A stretch of 64,000 bases of DNA from contig CM070758.1 in NCBI GenBank assembly GCA_036346245.1, positions 1,984,001 through 2,048,000 of the forward strand, written 5' to 3'. Each line of letters starts with the position of its first letter. Positions within the stretch are counted from its first letter, which is position 1. Positions 46,540 to 58,858 of this stretch are shown here, piece by piece. The notes under the pieces were generated by a model. The model saw only the letters and a list, made by a program, of their open reading frames with translations. It searched no databases and was not told the DNA's origin. The DNA comes from Bonia amplexicaulis. Taxonomy: Eukaryota > Streptophyta > Magnoliopsida > Poales > Poaceae. Made by a program: the position numbers and the translations under genes.

Positions 46540-49500
46540 GGCGGGGAAGGAAAGGTTTGGCTTGTAGACTCGGGTGTTCACGACACATGACCGGAGATTC
46601 CGTTGGTTTTCTTCCCTTGCCGTGCTCCGGTGATGAGACGATCACCTTCGGAGACGCCTCTTCTGGGCGAGTCATCGCCAAAGGTACAATGCGCATTAAT
46701 GATTCATTTGTTTTAAAAGATGTTGCCTTGGTTAGTAAGCTGCGGACAATTTGCTTTCGCCTCTCGACCACCGATGACGACTTTGAGGTGAGTTTTAAGA
46801 AAACAATTGCAAAATTCTTGATTCTTCTGTAGTCCGGTTTATGGATTTCTCGCTTTGGGAGGATCTTTCGTGCTGATTTTTCCGAGTCTTCGGTGATTCT
46901 CTCCTGTTTGGTTGCTTCGAGTCCCGTGATCTTTCCTTCCGCATAGGAGACTTGGTCATATTGGATTTGACCATTTGACCCGAGTTAGCGGCCACGATCT
47001 CATTCGTGGTCTACCGAAACTCAAGATGGTCAAAGATCTTGTTTGCGCTCCATGCCGGCACGGCAAGATGGTTGCCGCTTCTCATCCTCCCACATGATTA
47101 CTATGACCGATGCACCGGACACCGCTCCATATGGATACGGTTGGACCAAATGAAAAGCGGTCGGCAGGAGGGAAGTGGTATGTTCTTGTTGTGGTCGATG
47201 ACTATTCGAGGTACTCTTGGGTGTTTTCTTAGCCTCGAAGGATGAGACGTTTTCACATTTCGAGGTCTTTTCAAGAGGCTTTCTCGCTGAGCTTCCAGGT
47301 GCCTTACGAGCGATTCGCAGTGACAATGGCACGGAGTTCAAGAATTCCTACTTTGAGAGTTTCTGTGGTGAGACAGGTGTAGAGCACCAGTTCTCTTCTC
47401 CATACGTCCCTCAGCAGAATGGCGTTGTGGAGAGAAAGAACCGTACCTTGGTCGAGATGGCCAGGACGATGCTTAATGAGTACTCTACACCACGGAAGTT
47501 TTGGGTGAGGCTATAGCCACCGCGCCATGTTTCCAATCGAGTTTTTCTTCTGGGCACACTTGCACCGCACTTATGAGTTGAGATACGGCGAAAGCCCAGT
47601 GTTTCTCATTTTCGTGTGTTTGGTTGTAAGTGTTTTATTCTGAAGTCCGGGAACCTAGATAAGTTCGAGTCACGTTCTTGTGATGGACTTTTTCTGGGCT
47701 ACTCGACTTCTTCGCGGGCCTATAGGGTCTGGAACTGCGAGTCTAGTAAAATGGTAGAAACCTGTGAGGTAACTTTCGATGAGGCCAGTCCGGGGACTAG
47801 GCCCGATATCTCAGGTTCACTAGAGCAGTCCGAGACCATCTTTGTGGATGATGAGGATGATGGAGATGAGGGTTGTCTACCCGATCCAGTTCCTCCTCCA
47901 CCCCTTGAGGTGCCTTCTTCCACCGCACCTCGAGGAGACCAGCCCTTGCCTTCTGCTTCCTCTGGAGCTAGTGGCTCTGTTCCTATCCCGTCAGATCACG
48001 AGGTAGATGCCACTTCTTCATCTCATCCTGGACCTCCTAGACATATCCAGAAAGCTCATCCTTCTGAGCAGATGATTGGAGACCTCTTTGAGCGAGTCAC
48101 ACGCTCAAAGTCTGGCGTGTCACTTTTCTGTCTCCACTCTGCCTTCGTAGCTTCCTTTGAGCCCAAGGACGTTTGCCATGCTTTATCTGACGAGTCTTGG
48201 GTCAACGCCATGCATGAGGAGCTAGAGAGTTTCGAGAGAAACAAGGTCTGGACGCTTGTTGAGCCCCCTCAAGATCAAAATATCATTGGAACCAAATGGG
48301 TGTTCAAGAACAAGCAAAGTGAGGATGGGGTAGTCATTCGAAACAAGGCTAGGCTGGTTGCACAGGGATACTCCCAGGTTGAGGGTCTGGATTTGAGGAG
48401 ACCTTTGCCCTCGTAGCTCGCCTTGAGGCCATTAGAATTCGCTTGCCTTTGCGCTTCTAAGGGTTTCAAGCTTTACCAGATGGACGTCAAGAGTGCCTTT
48501 CTCAATGGCTTCATTGAGGAAGAAGTCTATGTCAGACAGCCTCCAGGTTTCGAGAACCCCAAATACCCTAGTCATGTCTTGAAGCTTTCCAAAGCATTGT
48601 ATGGACTTAAGCAAGCCCCTAGAGCTTGGTATGAGAGGCTTAAGTCCTATCTATTGAGACATGATTTTGAGATGGGTAAAGTTGACAAGACCTTGTTCAT
48701 TCGCGGCTTGGCAATGACCTTCTCGCCGCCTAAATTTATGTCGATGACATTATCTTTGGCGGCTCTTCTCATGCTCTAGTTTCACAGCCTCTCGGATGTC
48801 ATGAGCACCGAGTTTGAGATGAGCATGATGGGTGAGTTGACTTTCTTCCTTGGCTTCCAGATCAAGCAGACTCCGGAGGGTACCTTCTTGCATCAAGGCA
48901 AGTACACCCGTGATCTCCTGAGACGTTTCGACATGAGTGATGGAAAGCCGGTGTCGACTCCGATGGCTTCTACGGCCACACTTGACCCAGATGAGGACGG
49001 CGAGCCGCTTGATCAAAAGAGTTCGAAGTATGATTGGCTCTCTTGTACCTCACTGCCTCGAGACCGGATATACACTTTTCTGTGTGTCTTTGTGCCCGGT
49101 TTCAGGCTTCTCCTCGCGTATCTCACCGCCAGGCGGTGAAGCGCATCTTTCGGTACCTTCGAGCTACCATTGACTATGGTATCTGGTACTCTTCCTCATC
49201 CTGCTATCCCTTAGAGCCTATTCGGATGCGACTTTGCCGTGTAGGATAGATAGGAAGAGCACTTCGGGCACCTGCCAGTTCATTGGCACTTCTCTCGTTT
49301 CTTGGTCTTCGAGGAAGCAGTCCGGTGTTGCACGCCCACCGCAGAGGCCGAGTACGTTGTCGCAGCCGATTCTCGTAGCCAAGTGCTTTGGATGGTCTCG
49401 ACTGCGGGACTTTGGGTTAGCTATCGATCGTGTTCCGCTCTTTTGCGATAACACGTCTGCGATTAGCATTGCTAAGAACCCAGTGCAACACTCTCGGACC

Positions 49501-49640
49501 AAGCACATCGATATCAGATATCATTTTCTTCGAGACCATGTAGAGAAGGGTGACATCGTGCTCCGCCAGGAGAGTGACCACCGGTTGGTGATATCTTCAC
49601 CAAGCCTTTGGATAGCACGAGGTTTTCACTCATGGGAGAG
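46540..49640 (+). pseudogene. Pol of copia element 2
   Basis: Protease CRLGCSRHMTGDS (first Asp lost to a frameshift); integrase GALRAIRSDNGTEFKN with the Glu in PQQNGVVERKNRTLVEM; RT KWVFKNKQSEDGV, YQMDVKSAFLNGF, VRQPPGFENPKYP, LYGLKQAPRAWYERLK; RNase H region SFLVSWSSRKQ-type and HIDIRYHFLRDHV. At least eight frameshifts break it. Comparison with copia 1 shows many are single-base losses, for example GCTCCGGTGATG for GCTCCAGGTGATG near 46624. Confidence 0.85.
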
Positions 49641-49709
49641 CTTGGGGTGGTTTGTCCTTATGGACTGTTGTGAGGGGAGCTTGTGCTTTCTCGCTTTATC
49701 ATATTAATT

Positions 49710-51312
49710 ATGCTTCGTCTCCTTACTATTGCACCGCATTTGTGGGTGCATTGGGTTTAGTCCCTCCAAAGATAGGTTAGAGTGTGTCTCTTCTTGAGTA
49801 GCTTAGACTTCTTGCTCTTATCTTGTGCTTTCGGGATAGTCGTTTCTTATCTCACTAGGTTGAGCTCACTCACTTCTTTTAGGTTCTAGCGAGGTTGGGC
49901 CACCCTCGGGTAGACAGGGTACGTGTTTGCTCTCTAGTGTGTGTTTTTCTCGACAGCTGTTGTCCTGGAGTCATATGGGGTAGATGAGAGTCAGTCTGAG
50001 TCATAGTATCCTCTATATCCTATCTATGCTTTAAGGACTGCCTTTCTTGATTTATTTGCCAGCTCTTTCTTTTATTGCTTTGGTTCAGGGGGAGTTCATT
50101 TGGGAACTTCTAGATCTTAATATTGACTTAACTCAACTTGAACTAAAAGCTGCATCACATGTTGAGGGGGAGCTGGATTTTCTGCATGTCATTTTGCATT
50201 GTAATATAACCTCATGGAGCCTTGATTATTATCCATTCATGACATGTTCTCACTTATATTACATCTTACCATGATTTGTGCTCCATTGCTAATTTGATCA
50301 TGACTTTATATGTGTAGTCAAGTCTTTGCCATGATAGGTTAATTAAATTGCCAAATTTGACCTAATTCATGTCATGTTCATATTTGAGACTAGTCAGCTT
50401 TGTATTATCTTTTTATGATTCTTGCCATGTCAAATAGGTGAGTTGAGTCTTGAATCTTAGTTGAGCAATAGATTGAGCTATATAGTTTCTTGATGACACA
50501 TAAGTTAGTACAATCAAAAAAAAACAAAAAAAGATCTCTTCGTGCGAAAAACCGATCTCACCAATTCCTTCTCATGAGACGGCTTGCCATTGCACAAGGC
50601 ATGAACTCAGGGGAGATTTGGATGACCAAGATCACTTCCTTAAGCTTCTCGCTTGGAGTGATCGCATAAGGCTTGAGGTCTAGCACATGACAAAAATATG
50701 ATTGAAAACAATCATGAGATCTCTAAAGAAAAATGTCATTTGTGCTCAATTGCTAAAAATGTTCAATGTACTCCAACAATTGTATCATTCTTGAACAAAT
50801 AGCACTCTAGTTTGCTCAACACTAGCTTCTTGATTCCATTTAGCTTATTGACATGGCTTGCATCATTTGTGGATATCATTAGCTAGACTAAAATCATGTT
50901 TGACTTGACTTGCTAAGTACTTCAATTAAAATTCAGATTATACCTTATGTTGCTTAGCTTCTCTTTACATACTTAGTCATGATCTTTATAGCATATTTGT
51001 ATGTTATGGCTTGATGTAATACATGATGGTCATTTTGGATAATTCTCATGGCTCTACATACTTAAAAATGATCAAATCAGCATTTCATCCATTTTCATGA
51101 CTTTTTTTCTCCTTCCTTCCTTCTTGATGGGTTTATTGTCAAAAGGGGGAGAATAGTGGTAGAAAAAGCCACTTGGGAGCTTTGAAGAAAAATTGTTATT
51201 TCTTTTTGCTCCTTCTGTCGATATGGTCATTAGCTTCACTCTTTACTTATGGACCATGTTAGACTCTTCAAACTCAACTTTGTGCTTTTTCGGTGTTTGT
51301 CAATATACTCAT
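49710..51312 (+). other. Long 3' non-coding region of copia element 2
   Basis: Collinear with 12384-14156 of copia 1 on the opposite strand, with shared pieces such as GAACTCAGGGGAG and GGCTTGCCATTGCAC. It ends with CATCAAGGGGGAGAT next to the 3' LTR. No protein frame with recognised motifs. Confidence 0.7.
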
Positions 51313-51324
51313 CAAGGGGGAGAT

Positions 51325-53121
51325 TGAGAGACCATGTGAGGGTCATCCCATTGTGAGTGATGAGTAATTGACATCGTTTCTCAAAAGTCGAGTTTGAGTC
51401 GGTTTGTTCGGACCCAGACGTTGCATGGTGCAACGGGCTCGGTCGGACTTTGGTCAAACTTAGTCGTATGGGTTAGGATGTATATTCTGATATTGCGACA
51501 GGTTTGATTTTGTTTATGCTATTTACGCGTTCATGTATCGAGCGGTGCTATGTGACGTGTTTTCTTGTCTGTGTGTCTGCAGGACAGCGAGGCGGAGTCG
51601 TGGCGAGACACGTGGACCGGACTAGGCGCAGGTGGCGCTGAGGTCAGAACGGTCATGAGGTGTCGAAGACGACGTGGACTCGACGTGTTGCGGAGCGTGC
51701 GAGGCAAGGAGCGCGGAAGCTTCCCGGAAGGTGCAGGAGGGGCGAAACGGGAATTTCGCAAGGCTGCACAAGCGGGAGACGGCTCCGTTAGGGTTTAGCC
51801 GTGAACGGGTTGGAGACCCGTTAGCCAAGGGCTATAAATAGAGGTGAGGGGCTGCATACCCCTTAGGACACTTGAGAGTGAGTTAGGGTTTTGAGAGCTC
51901 ATTCATCCCTTTGTGTGGGTTGTGTTCCTCCCAAGAAGCATGTGAGGCTCTTGGTGTTTTGAGGATTGAGAGAGAGAGAGGATGGATTGAAAATCTTGTA
52001 ATCTTTCTTGTTCTAATGTCCATGCGTATCGGGACTCCTTTTGGTTGGAATGAAATTGAAGTTATTATAGTCTTCGATACTTGAATTGATTTGGGTTCAT
52101 GCTCTTTCCTTGAGTTCATCTTTTCTTTTCTTTTGATTTTGGCTAAAGAAAATGGCAGTAGCTCACAAGGATCTTTGATTTCACCATCTCACTTTCTTCG
52201 CTAGTTCTCAAGTTCTATCTTTGTTGGTGTTGTTTATTTCTTCAGTTTTCTCCTTCTTGGCCGAATCATTTTTCCTCTCTCAGTTCACTCTGTGAGTGAG
52301 TTATTGCCGATGGTATTCACTGCAACATTTCTGCTCATTTCTTGGCGCTATTTTGGCGTGCGACTTGCTGCAGACATCAAGTTGTTTGGTCGGCTAAATC
52401 TTGGTTCCTACTCTCTGCATGCATGGTTCGGTTTTCAGTCATTCCGGCCTGTGCAGTCCATTTCTTTTCTTCAGTCGATCAGTGTTTGCCGTATTTGATT
52501 ATCAGCAGTTGGCCTATTTTTCATTTCTCTGTTTCAGTTGAGCAAGAACTCTTGTGTCGGCAGTAGTTGCTCCTTTTGGCTGGGACACACCTTTTCAGTC
52601 TTAAGGCTGTGTTAAGTTCTTGGCTCTCGCTTGCAACTGCTTTCTCCTTTTCTTGTTTTGTCTCGCTTGGGTTAACTCAGGTTAACCGAAAGCAAAACCT
52701 GAAATTGCAGACCATCTGATCTTTTCCCTTTCAGTTTTTACTTTCTTTTCACTTTATTTTTCTTTCCTTCTTTCATTCCTTGTTGTGATCTCTTTTTAAT
52801 TTCTTGCCGCTCCTTAGTCTGCTTTGAGTCTTCTGCCGCTAGCAATGATCAGTAGTTTGTGCTTCTTTCTTTTTCTTTTTCCTGATCTTTGACGATTTTG
52901 CATGCAGATCAAATGGCAATATTTTCAGCTGAAATTTTTATTGACTACTCTCTGATTTATGCTGAATTTTTCAGTGTCGCATGCTACAAATTTCAGCAGG
53001 ATTAATTTTAATTTTCGTGAGGTGCTTTGTTTTGCATCTTTTGAAAAACAAGGTACAATTCTCGGGCGATTTTAAAAGAGAGCGACATTCACCCCCCCTC
53101 TGTCGCCATTTCGGTCCAACA
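51325..53121 (+). repeat. Copia element 2, 3' LTR
   Basis: 1,797 bp partner of the 5' LTR, with the same TATAAATAG box near 51833. It retains most CAG/CTG sites. Its end GGTCCAACA abuts the GGTGC duplication. Confidence 0.9.
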
Positions 53122-53129
53122 GGTGCAAA

Positions 53130-53290
53130 TATCACAGACGGTTATTAATAAAAAACCGTCTGTGATATATAATATCACGAGCGGTTTTAATAAAAACCGT
53201 CGTGATATTCGATATTTGAGATGGTTTTTATTAAAACCGTCTGTGATAACTATATATCACAGACGGTTCTTAGTTAAAAACCGTCGTGAT
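53130..53290. repeat. CACTA subterminal repeats, left side after the copia insertion
   Basis: ATCACAGACGG units and complements continue the array interrupted at 41780. Two units read CACGAGCGG and CCGTCGTGAT instead of CACAGACGG and CCGTCTGTGAT, part of the CNG-to-CG pattern. Confidence 0.8.
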
Positions 53291-53378
53291 AGTCTTTCCC
53301 GCCCTAAATCAATTTTTATTTATTGGCTAGCCTCAGAAATGCTAGCCATGCCCTCTCAAACAAGCGATGAACAAGTAT

Positions 53379-53490
53379 ATAAGGCATCCATAAACATCCA
53401 ATACACATCACATTTCATTCACAAACATAAGGCATCCATAAACATCCAATACACATCACATTTCATTCACAAACATAAGGCATCCATTTC
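53379..53490. repeat. 48-bp tandem repeat, 2.3 copies
   Basis: ATAAGGCATCCATAAACATC starts units at 53379 and 53427, with a partial third at 53475. It lies between the CACTA subterminal repeats and the transposase 3' end. Confidence 0.9.
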
Positions 53491-53789
53491 AATTCGCAAA
53501 TGAATTAATTGAATTGAAATAAAATATCCAGTAACACTGCATTTGCACTCAGATGGTTACATTGCAAAAAAAATCATGGTGCGCAGTGGAACTGTCCTTC
53601 TGGCTTTACGACTTGAGCCACCAAAAAGTACGCCATCTCTCCTCGAATTCGTGAAAGATCGGGCTGTTGCAATGCAGTTGACGGGATGTACGCAGCCTGT
53701 CGATTGGAATATCAATGGACGTATATATGTAACGTGATAAGTATGAAGTAAGTATGGAAAGATTGACAAACCTTGAATTGATGATCCTC

Positions 53790-56700
53790 GAGGAATCGAG
53801 AGTAGGTCCATATGGTGGCAAACATAGAATCCACATGTGTTGCCCGTGTTGCCGGTGGCACCGCAAAAATGGAATGAGCAATAATTGAAGAGGCATTAAT
53901 ACCAATCACGCATAGGATTAATTAATGTGTAATAGCGAATACCTTAAAATCTCGAGTATGTGTCAGGCTTTTGGCCCCTTGCTTCGAGACACCTCCCTTT
54001 TCAATGTACATCGCGAACGCCCTACGTGATTCAAAAAAGTTAACCTTAGTCATTCGGAATGAAAGAAAGAGTACAATATAGGTATGTATGGAGAAAATAA
54101 ACTTACCTATCGATTACTTGGGTGACAACTGTGAAGTTCGTTTTATTCTTACTTAAGGAATCAAGGTAATATACCTTGTTCCATTTTGGTACAATAACTA
54201 TTAAAATCCAATGATAGTTCTGATTGTATGGCATAAGTACGTATTCCTTATTGCGTTGAGCCAGCAGTCCTGCTGCAATGTACCTCTCGATGACGGACAT
54301 ATCCTCGTCGATGGTATACTTGGTGACCAAGTGTGGGTCCAAGAAACCAACCGATGATGATTGTGATGTTCTAGCTTTAGTCAGCACGTGTCTATATATA
54401 CACACAAAAGCAACAAATTATATATGGCATTTATCGGTATGACATGAACGGAGGCTGTGATTGTACACACTTACAGCGTCCAGCATTGAATGAGTGAGAC
54501 GTCGAGAGCGTTGAGCGTGAAAAGATCGAATAAGTCCTCAAAGGTGACCACGAAGACACCGTCTTGAAGATTGTGATGTAGGAATACGGGCCCACACATT
54601 TTTATCTTCCATACAAGGTGAACAATGAGATGGACCATGATATCGAAAAACGAAGGAGGGAAATACATTTCAAGATGACATAGAGTCATCACCACCTCGT
54701 CTTGCAGAGCATCTAGTCCTTTGGGATCGATGACCTTCTGAGCAATTGTGTTACAAAAATAACATAACCTCATAATTGTCTCTCGGACTCTGATCGGTAA
54801 AATATTTCTAATTGCAATAGGGAGCATCTGTGTCATCAGCACATGACAATCGTGAGACTTCATGCCATTTAACTTCAATTCTTGCATCGAAACAAGTTTC
54901 TTGACGTTGCCAGAGTAACCAGACGGAACTTTGACACCATGCAAGCACCGCACGCTTCTTTTCTCGCCTTGGACGATCAGAACACGCAGGGGAAGGTATG
55001 TTCGTCCATTATCATTGCATGTCGGTGTTAACTCGGCCCGATGTCCATATCGGCGAGTCAAGCCGCATTGATGACGCCCTTTGTTTTATCACGAATGTTC
55101 AGTAAGAGACCAATCAAGCTGTCACATACATTTTTTTCTACGTGCATGACGTCGATGCAGTGTCGAACATCTAGGTACTGCTAATAAGGTAAGTCCCAAA
55201 ATATTGATCTCTTCTTCCAAGTGTTCTTCTCACGAGCCCTCGATGTACGTCCCTTTTCGAGGACAACATCTAAATCCTTAACCATATTATAAACCTCTTT
55301 TCCCTTTAAATGACTTGGAGCTGAACCGTCTTCCTTCTGTCCGTCAAATTGTTTCTTCATCTTGCGGTATGGGTGAGCCCTCCGAAGGAACCGGCGGTGA
55401 CGCATGTAGACGGTTTTGCGTGAGTGTTTCAACCACACACTCTCGGTACCATCTAAACAGTGAGTAGAGGCTTGTCACCTTTTGTACTCTGGCCTGATAG
55501 GTTAGCAAGCGCAGGATAATCATTTATGGTGCAGAACAATAAAGAGCGCAAAGTGAAGTTCTCTCATTTGTACGCATCCCATACCTGTACCCCTTCATTC
55601 CATAGTACTTTTAGATCTTCCACCAACGGTGCTAGGTACACATCAATATCATTCCCAGGTTGCTTTGGCCCTTGGATAAGTATCGACAAAAAATATACTT
55701 TCGCTTCATACACAACCAAGGAGGAAGGTTATAGATGCAGAGTCACGGGCTATGTGCTATGTCGATCGCTCATGCTACTAAAAGGATTCATTCCATCCGT
55801 ATCATCCGAACCTTATATTCCTTGGTTCTCGCATCAAGTTTGCAAAACTCCTATCGATGTTTCTCCATTGGGCGGAATCAGCAAGGTGTCTTAACATTCC
55901 ATCTTTCTTGCGCTCATCCGAGTGCCAACGCAGCAGTTTTGCCTCCTTTGGATTTGCAAAAAACCTTTTCAAACGGGAATTATAGGAAAATACCATACCA
56001 CCTTACCAGAGGTCCTTTCTTTACCTCTGTTCCTCGCCGTCATCGATTGATTGTTACGTTTGTATCGGGATGCTTTGCACACCGGACATACGTGCATGTT
56101 TACATACTCTTTACTTGCACAGATACGATCGTTCGGACATGCATGTATTCTTTCTACTTCAATTCCCAATGGACAAAGAACCTTCTTGGCTTTATACGTG
56201 GTTTTAGGCAACTCATTTCCTCTCGAAGCATGTCCGCTAAAAGACCCAGCAGCACCGTGAAACTTTTGTCGGTCCAACCGTTGCTTGCCTTCAATTTCAA
56301 CAATTCAAGTACGGCTGACAACCTCGTGTACTTTGACCTGCAGCACGTGAACAAAGGTTTCTCCGAGTCCTCCATCAAGCCCCGAATTTAACATACTCTC
56401 TCATCATAGTTCTCTTCTACATCGCGAAGCATCCGATCCAGATTGTCATCGTGCAACCTATCCGAATCCGAACCACAATCGACATCATCCAATGACATGT
56501 CATTCGCTTCACCAAGAATGTCATCCGTGGCATATCATTCACATCACCGGTGATGTCATCCGCGACATATGATCATTGACTTCGCCATGACCGGTCCAAC
56601 ACGTATAACCCTTTTGAAACCCTCCGAATCAAATGCGCTTCAATTTGCCCTCGGTTCTTAAACATCTTTAAATTCTCGATCGGTGCAAGGACAAGACATA

Positions 56701-56820
56701 TACTCCACCCCTTATTCACTTATCCTCCTCGGCTCTTGTAAAAGGACACGCCATTAATGTACTCTTCACTCACACGGTTCATGGCATACATCCGACTTCG
56801 GTCCTACATTATGTGTATAT
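53790..56820 (-). pseudogene. CACTA TNP2 transposase with Ulp1-like C-terminal protease domain
   Basis: Minus-strand order: a transposase-associated domain near 56800 (MYAMNRVSEEYINGVSF); the TNP2 core (WTDKSFTVLLGLLADML, CPNDRICASKEY, RLKRFFANPKEAKLLRW, SILIQGPKQPGNDIDVYLAP); HKTVYM-type KTVYMRHRRFLRRAHPYRK; HCIDVMHVEKNVCDSLIGLL; the downstream LNGMKSHDCHVLMTQMLPIA; and FPPSFFDIMVHLIVHLVWKI. A C48/Ulp1-like domain follows, with catalytic His (NYHWILIVI), Asp (YYLDSL) and Cys (TCGFYVCHHM near 53833) all visible. Frame changes and stops break it into at least seven pieces; some may be introns. It would have catalysed CACTA movement. Confidence 0.85.
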
Positions 56821-57204
56821 ACATAATACCTTAGTATTAAAAATTAAATTAATTAATTATTACTACATATATTCACATGCATTCAGGCTTTGCTAGCTTA
56901 ATTCATATTATAAACACAACAACTATTATATAACCAACAATTTTCCAAACCATCTTCAATAAACACTCACCAATAACTAATTAGATCGATCTAAATTGTA
57001 ATGCAAAGAAAAATAAATTTCATACTATACTAACCATATCTAGAGCACGAAAGTATAAATCTTCAAAACTCAATCTCGCTCCTCCACCAAATTAATTGGC
57101 TGAAATCGCCTAGTTCACCTCCCGAGCGAAGAGTGCAACGCCCGATCCGGATCGAAATGAATTAGGTGGGGTTCTGAGCGGCGCAATAAATATCTGGTGG
57201 CCAT

Positions 57205-57540
57205 TATCACGGACGGTTTGTAAAAACCGTCTGTGATAGTTCTGAGATTATCACATACGGTTTTTAATACAAACCGTCTGTGATAATGAGATTATCACAG
57301 ACGGTTTTTAATAAGAAATCGTCTGTGATAAAGCCATGTTATCACAGACGGTTCTCAATAAAAGCCGTCTGTGATAGAAAAATATCACAGACGGTTCATA
57401 GTTAATAACCGTCTGTGATACTAATTTTCTCCGACGCCACCAGCACAGACGGTGTCCAAATGAAAACCGTCTATGTTAGTGTCGATCCACCATGCGATTT
57501 ATTTCGTCAAACCGTCTGTGATTTACCGTCTATTATTAGG
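57205..57540. repeat. CACTA subterminal repeats, transposase-start side
   Basis: At least eight units of ATCACAGACGG or its complement occur as inverted pairs separated by short AT spacers. Such repeats are where CACTA-encoded proteins bind. Confidence 0.85.
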
Positions 57541-57591
57541 CTTTATGCAGTAGTGAGTGTGGATGGCATGGAAGGGGAGTTTTGGAAAGTG

Positions 57592-57684
57592 ATGGCACAA
57601 GGGGAGTTTACGTACTCTATAGTTTCGTCTACAGGACCAGAAGTACTAAAAGATGTATGCTAGCTTTGTGGTCCAATCCAGTGA
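57592..57684. repeat. Segment shared with 39248-39362
   Basis: Counterpart of the block after the kinase fragment at 39105-39190. It lies 37 bp outside the CACTA right end. Confidence 0.8.
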
Positions 57685-57834
57685 TAGAGAATAAAAGCCA
57701 CTCTTTGTCATATTTAAGCGTGTTATTTATAAAAATAGCATCTTAGCCATAATTGCAAAAATGGCGTTCCTATTGTCTGGTGACTTGACGGTATTAACCT
57801 TGGACCCACATATGGCACCTGTCGCTCGGTCACT

Positions 57835-57921
57835 GGGCAGCATTAACCTCGGATTGACATGTGACGGGGCTAATACGCACGATGAGCCGTCACATGTTGG
57901 TCTGAAGTTAATGCCGCCCGA
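57835..57921. repeat. Imperfect inverted repeat (hairpin)
   Basis: GGGCAGCATTAACCTCGGAT and the following TGACATGTGACGG pair with the complement of CCGTCACATG and GTTAATGCCGCCC downstream. The arms are about 33 bp, separated by about 20 bp. It could be a small foldback element; no duplication was found. Confidence 0.6.
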
Positions 57922-57997
57922 TCTCACTTGTTTAATCAACCCTTTCCAATCAATGGCTAGGATTTATCGGTGACTCTTACCCCTCGAGGAGCACAGG

Positions 57998-58566
57998 TGT
58001 AACACCCCACGTAACCATATGGAATACTACCATGGAATGTCATCGTCAGAGTGAAACATAAATAAGAACAACAAAAGAAATCACAAAGAGTTTAAAACTT
58101 TATGTGCATGGCGGCATGTGCATGCAGGCGCGCGCATCGCATGCATGCGGTGCTACGCCGTCGCCGCCGCTGCCGCCGGCACGTCGTCGCTCGGGAGAGG
58201 AAGGTTAGAGGCGTGAGGGAGTGAGAGAGAGATTAGGCGTGAGAGATAAAAGCCCTAGGAGAGAGAGATTAAAAGAGGGAGGTTGAGAGGTTATAACAGG
58301 AGAGGGAGAGATACGCGTGAGCTTGGTTATGGAGAGAGAGAGCAGTTATTGTTTTCGTGAGCCGACTCTCGCGGTTACATGGACGCGTGCGGGTCAGGGG
58401 CGTGGGCATATGGCACATGGCGCGTGTGGGCCTGTAGCGGACACACGACATGGCATATGTATTGGCACTGAACACACGGACATGTGCCAAGAGGGGAGAT
58501 CCTTATCATTTGCCCCAGTATGGGTATGTTAGTCCGACGAGGACGTTGGGTCCTTTGGGGGGTGTA
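57998..58566 (+). mobile_element. Unidentified TE-like segment ending in a polypurine tract
   Basis: Begins TGTAACACCCCACG and includes a GC-rich part and purine-rich GAGAGA runs (58200-58330). It ends in CCTTTGGGGGGTG, a PPT-like tract right before an LTR-like start at 58567. No polymerase motifs. The whole 57998-58804 block may instead be a single LTR, since TGTAAC and GTTACA are at its two ends. Confidence 0.4.
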
Positions 58567-58804
58567 TGTGACACCTCGGCCCATGTTAGCCCATGTGTGT
58601 GTGCACATGAATTTCTGGGTTAGTCCTACCTTACTAGTTTAACTTGAGAAACACTTACATATAAGCTTAGGAGTTCCAATGGTAGCACCCTCAGTTAACC
58701 GTTTTGCGTGAAGCGAGGATGAAAACGCAAACGAGTTGCTGTATATGCGTGACCTATCTAAAATAGAGTAAGATCTAAGTCGATTCGGACCCTAGAGCGT
58801 TACA
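58567..58804 (+). repeat. Short LTR-like unit just upstream of the receptor kinase
   Basis: Starts TGTGACACCTCGGCCC after the PPT-like tract and ends CCTAGAGCGTTACA; 238 bp, TG...CA bounded. Its end lies 54 bp before the receptor-kinase ATG, so the gene's core promoter and leader probably lie in or next to it. No second LTR or target duplication was found. Confidence 0.5.
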
Positions 58805-58858
58805 ACATGCATAAAACAGCTCTATAATTCGAAACCACCACTGTCCAAGTGCTAGCTT

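Larger units (their letters stand above)
41781..53121 (+). mobile_element. Ty1-copia element 2, full-length, inserted in the CACTA element
   Basis: Runs TGAGAGACCATG...GGTCCAACA with LTRs 41781-43567 (1,787 bp) and 51325-53121 (1,797 bp). A perfect GGTGC duplication flanks it (41776-41780, 53122-53126). It has a PBS (ATTGGTATCAGAGCC at 43568) and a PPT (AAGGGGGAGAT before 51325). It encodes the same extended Gag and Pol as copia element 1, on the plus strand. The frame breaks are many and mostly single-base losses, often at CNG sites. Complete boundaries and similar LTRs suggest fairly recent insertion, at odds with the heavy frame damage. Confidence 0.92.
41651..57555 (-). mobile_element. 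CACTA (En/Spm) transposon with TNP2, split by copia element 2
   Basis: It begins CACTACTACAGAATAGG at 41651 and ends ...TTTATGCAGTAGTG at 57555, so its inverted ends are CACTACTRCA. The 3-bp target duplication AGT/AGT fits CACTA elements. Both ends carry subterminal repeats of the type TATCACAGACGG and its complement CCGTCTGTGATA (41670-41780, 53130-53290 and 57205-57540). TNP2 transposase remains lie on the minus strand (53790-56820). Without the copia insertion (11,341 bp plus GGTGC) the element is about 4.6 kb. Many frameshifts make it unlikely to encode active transposase; some may be sequence errors. Confidence 0.92.
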
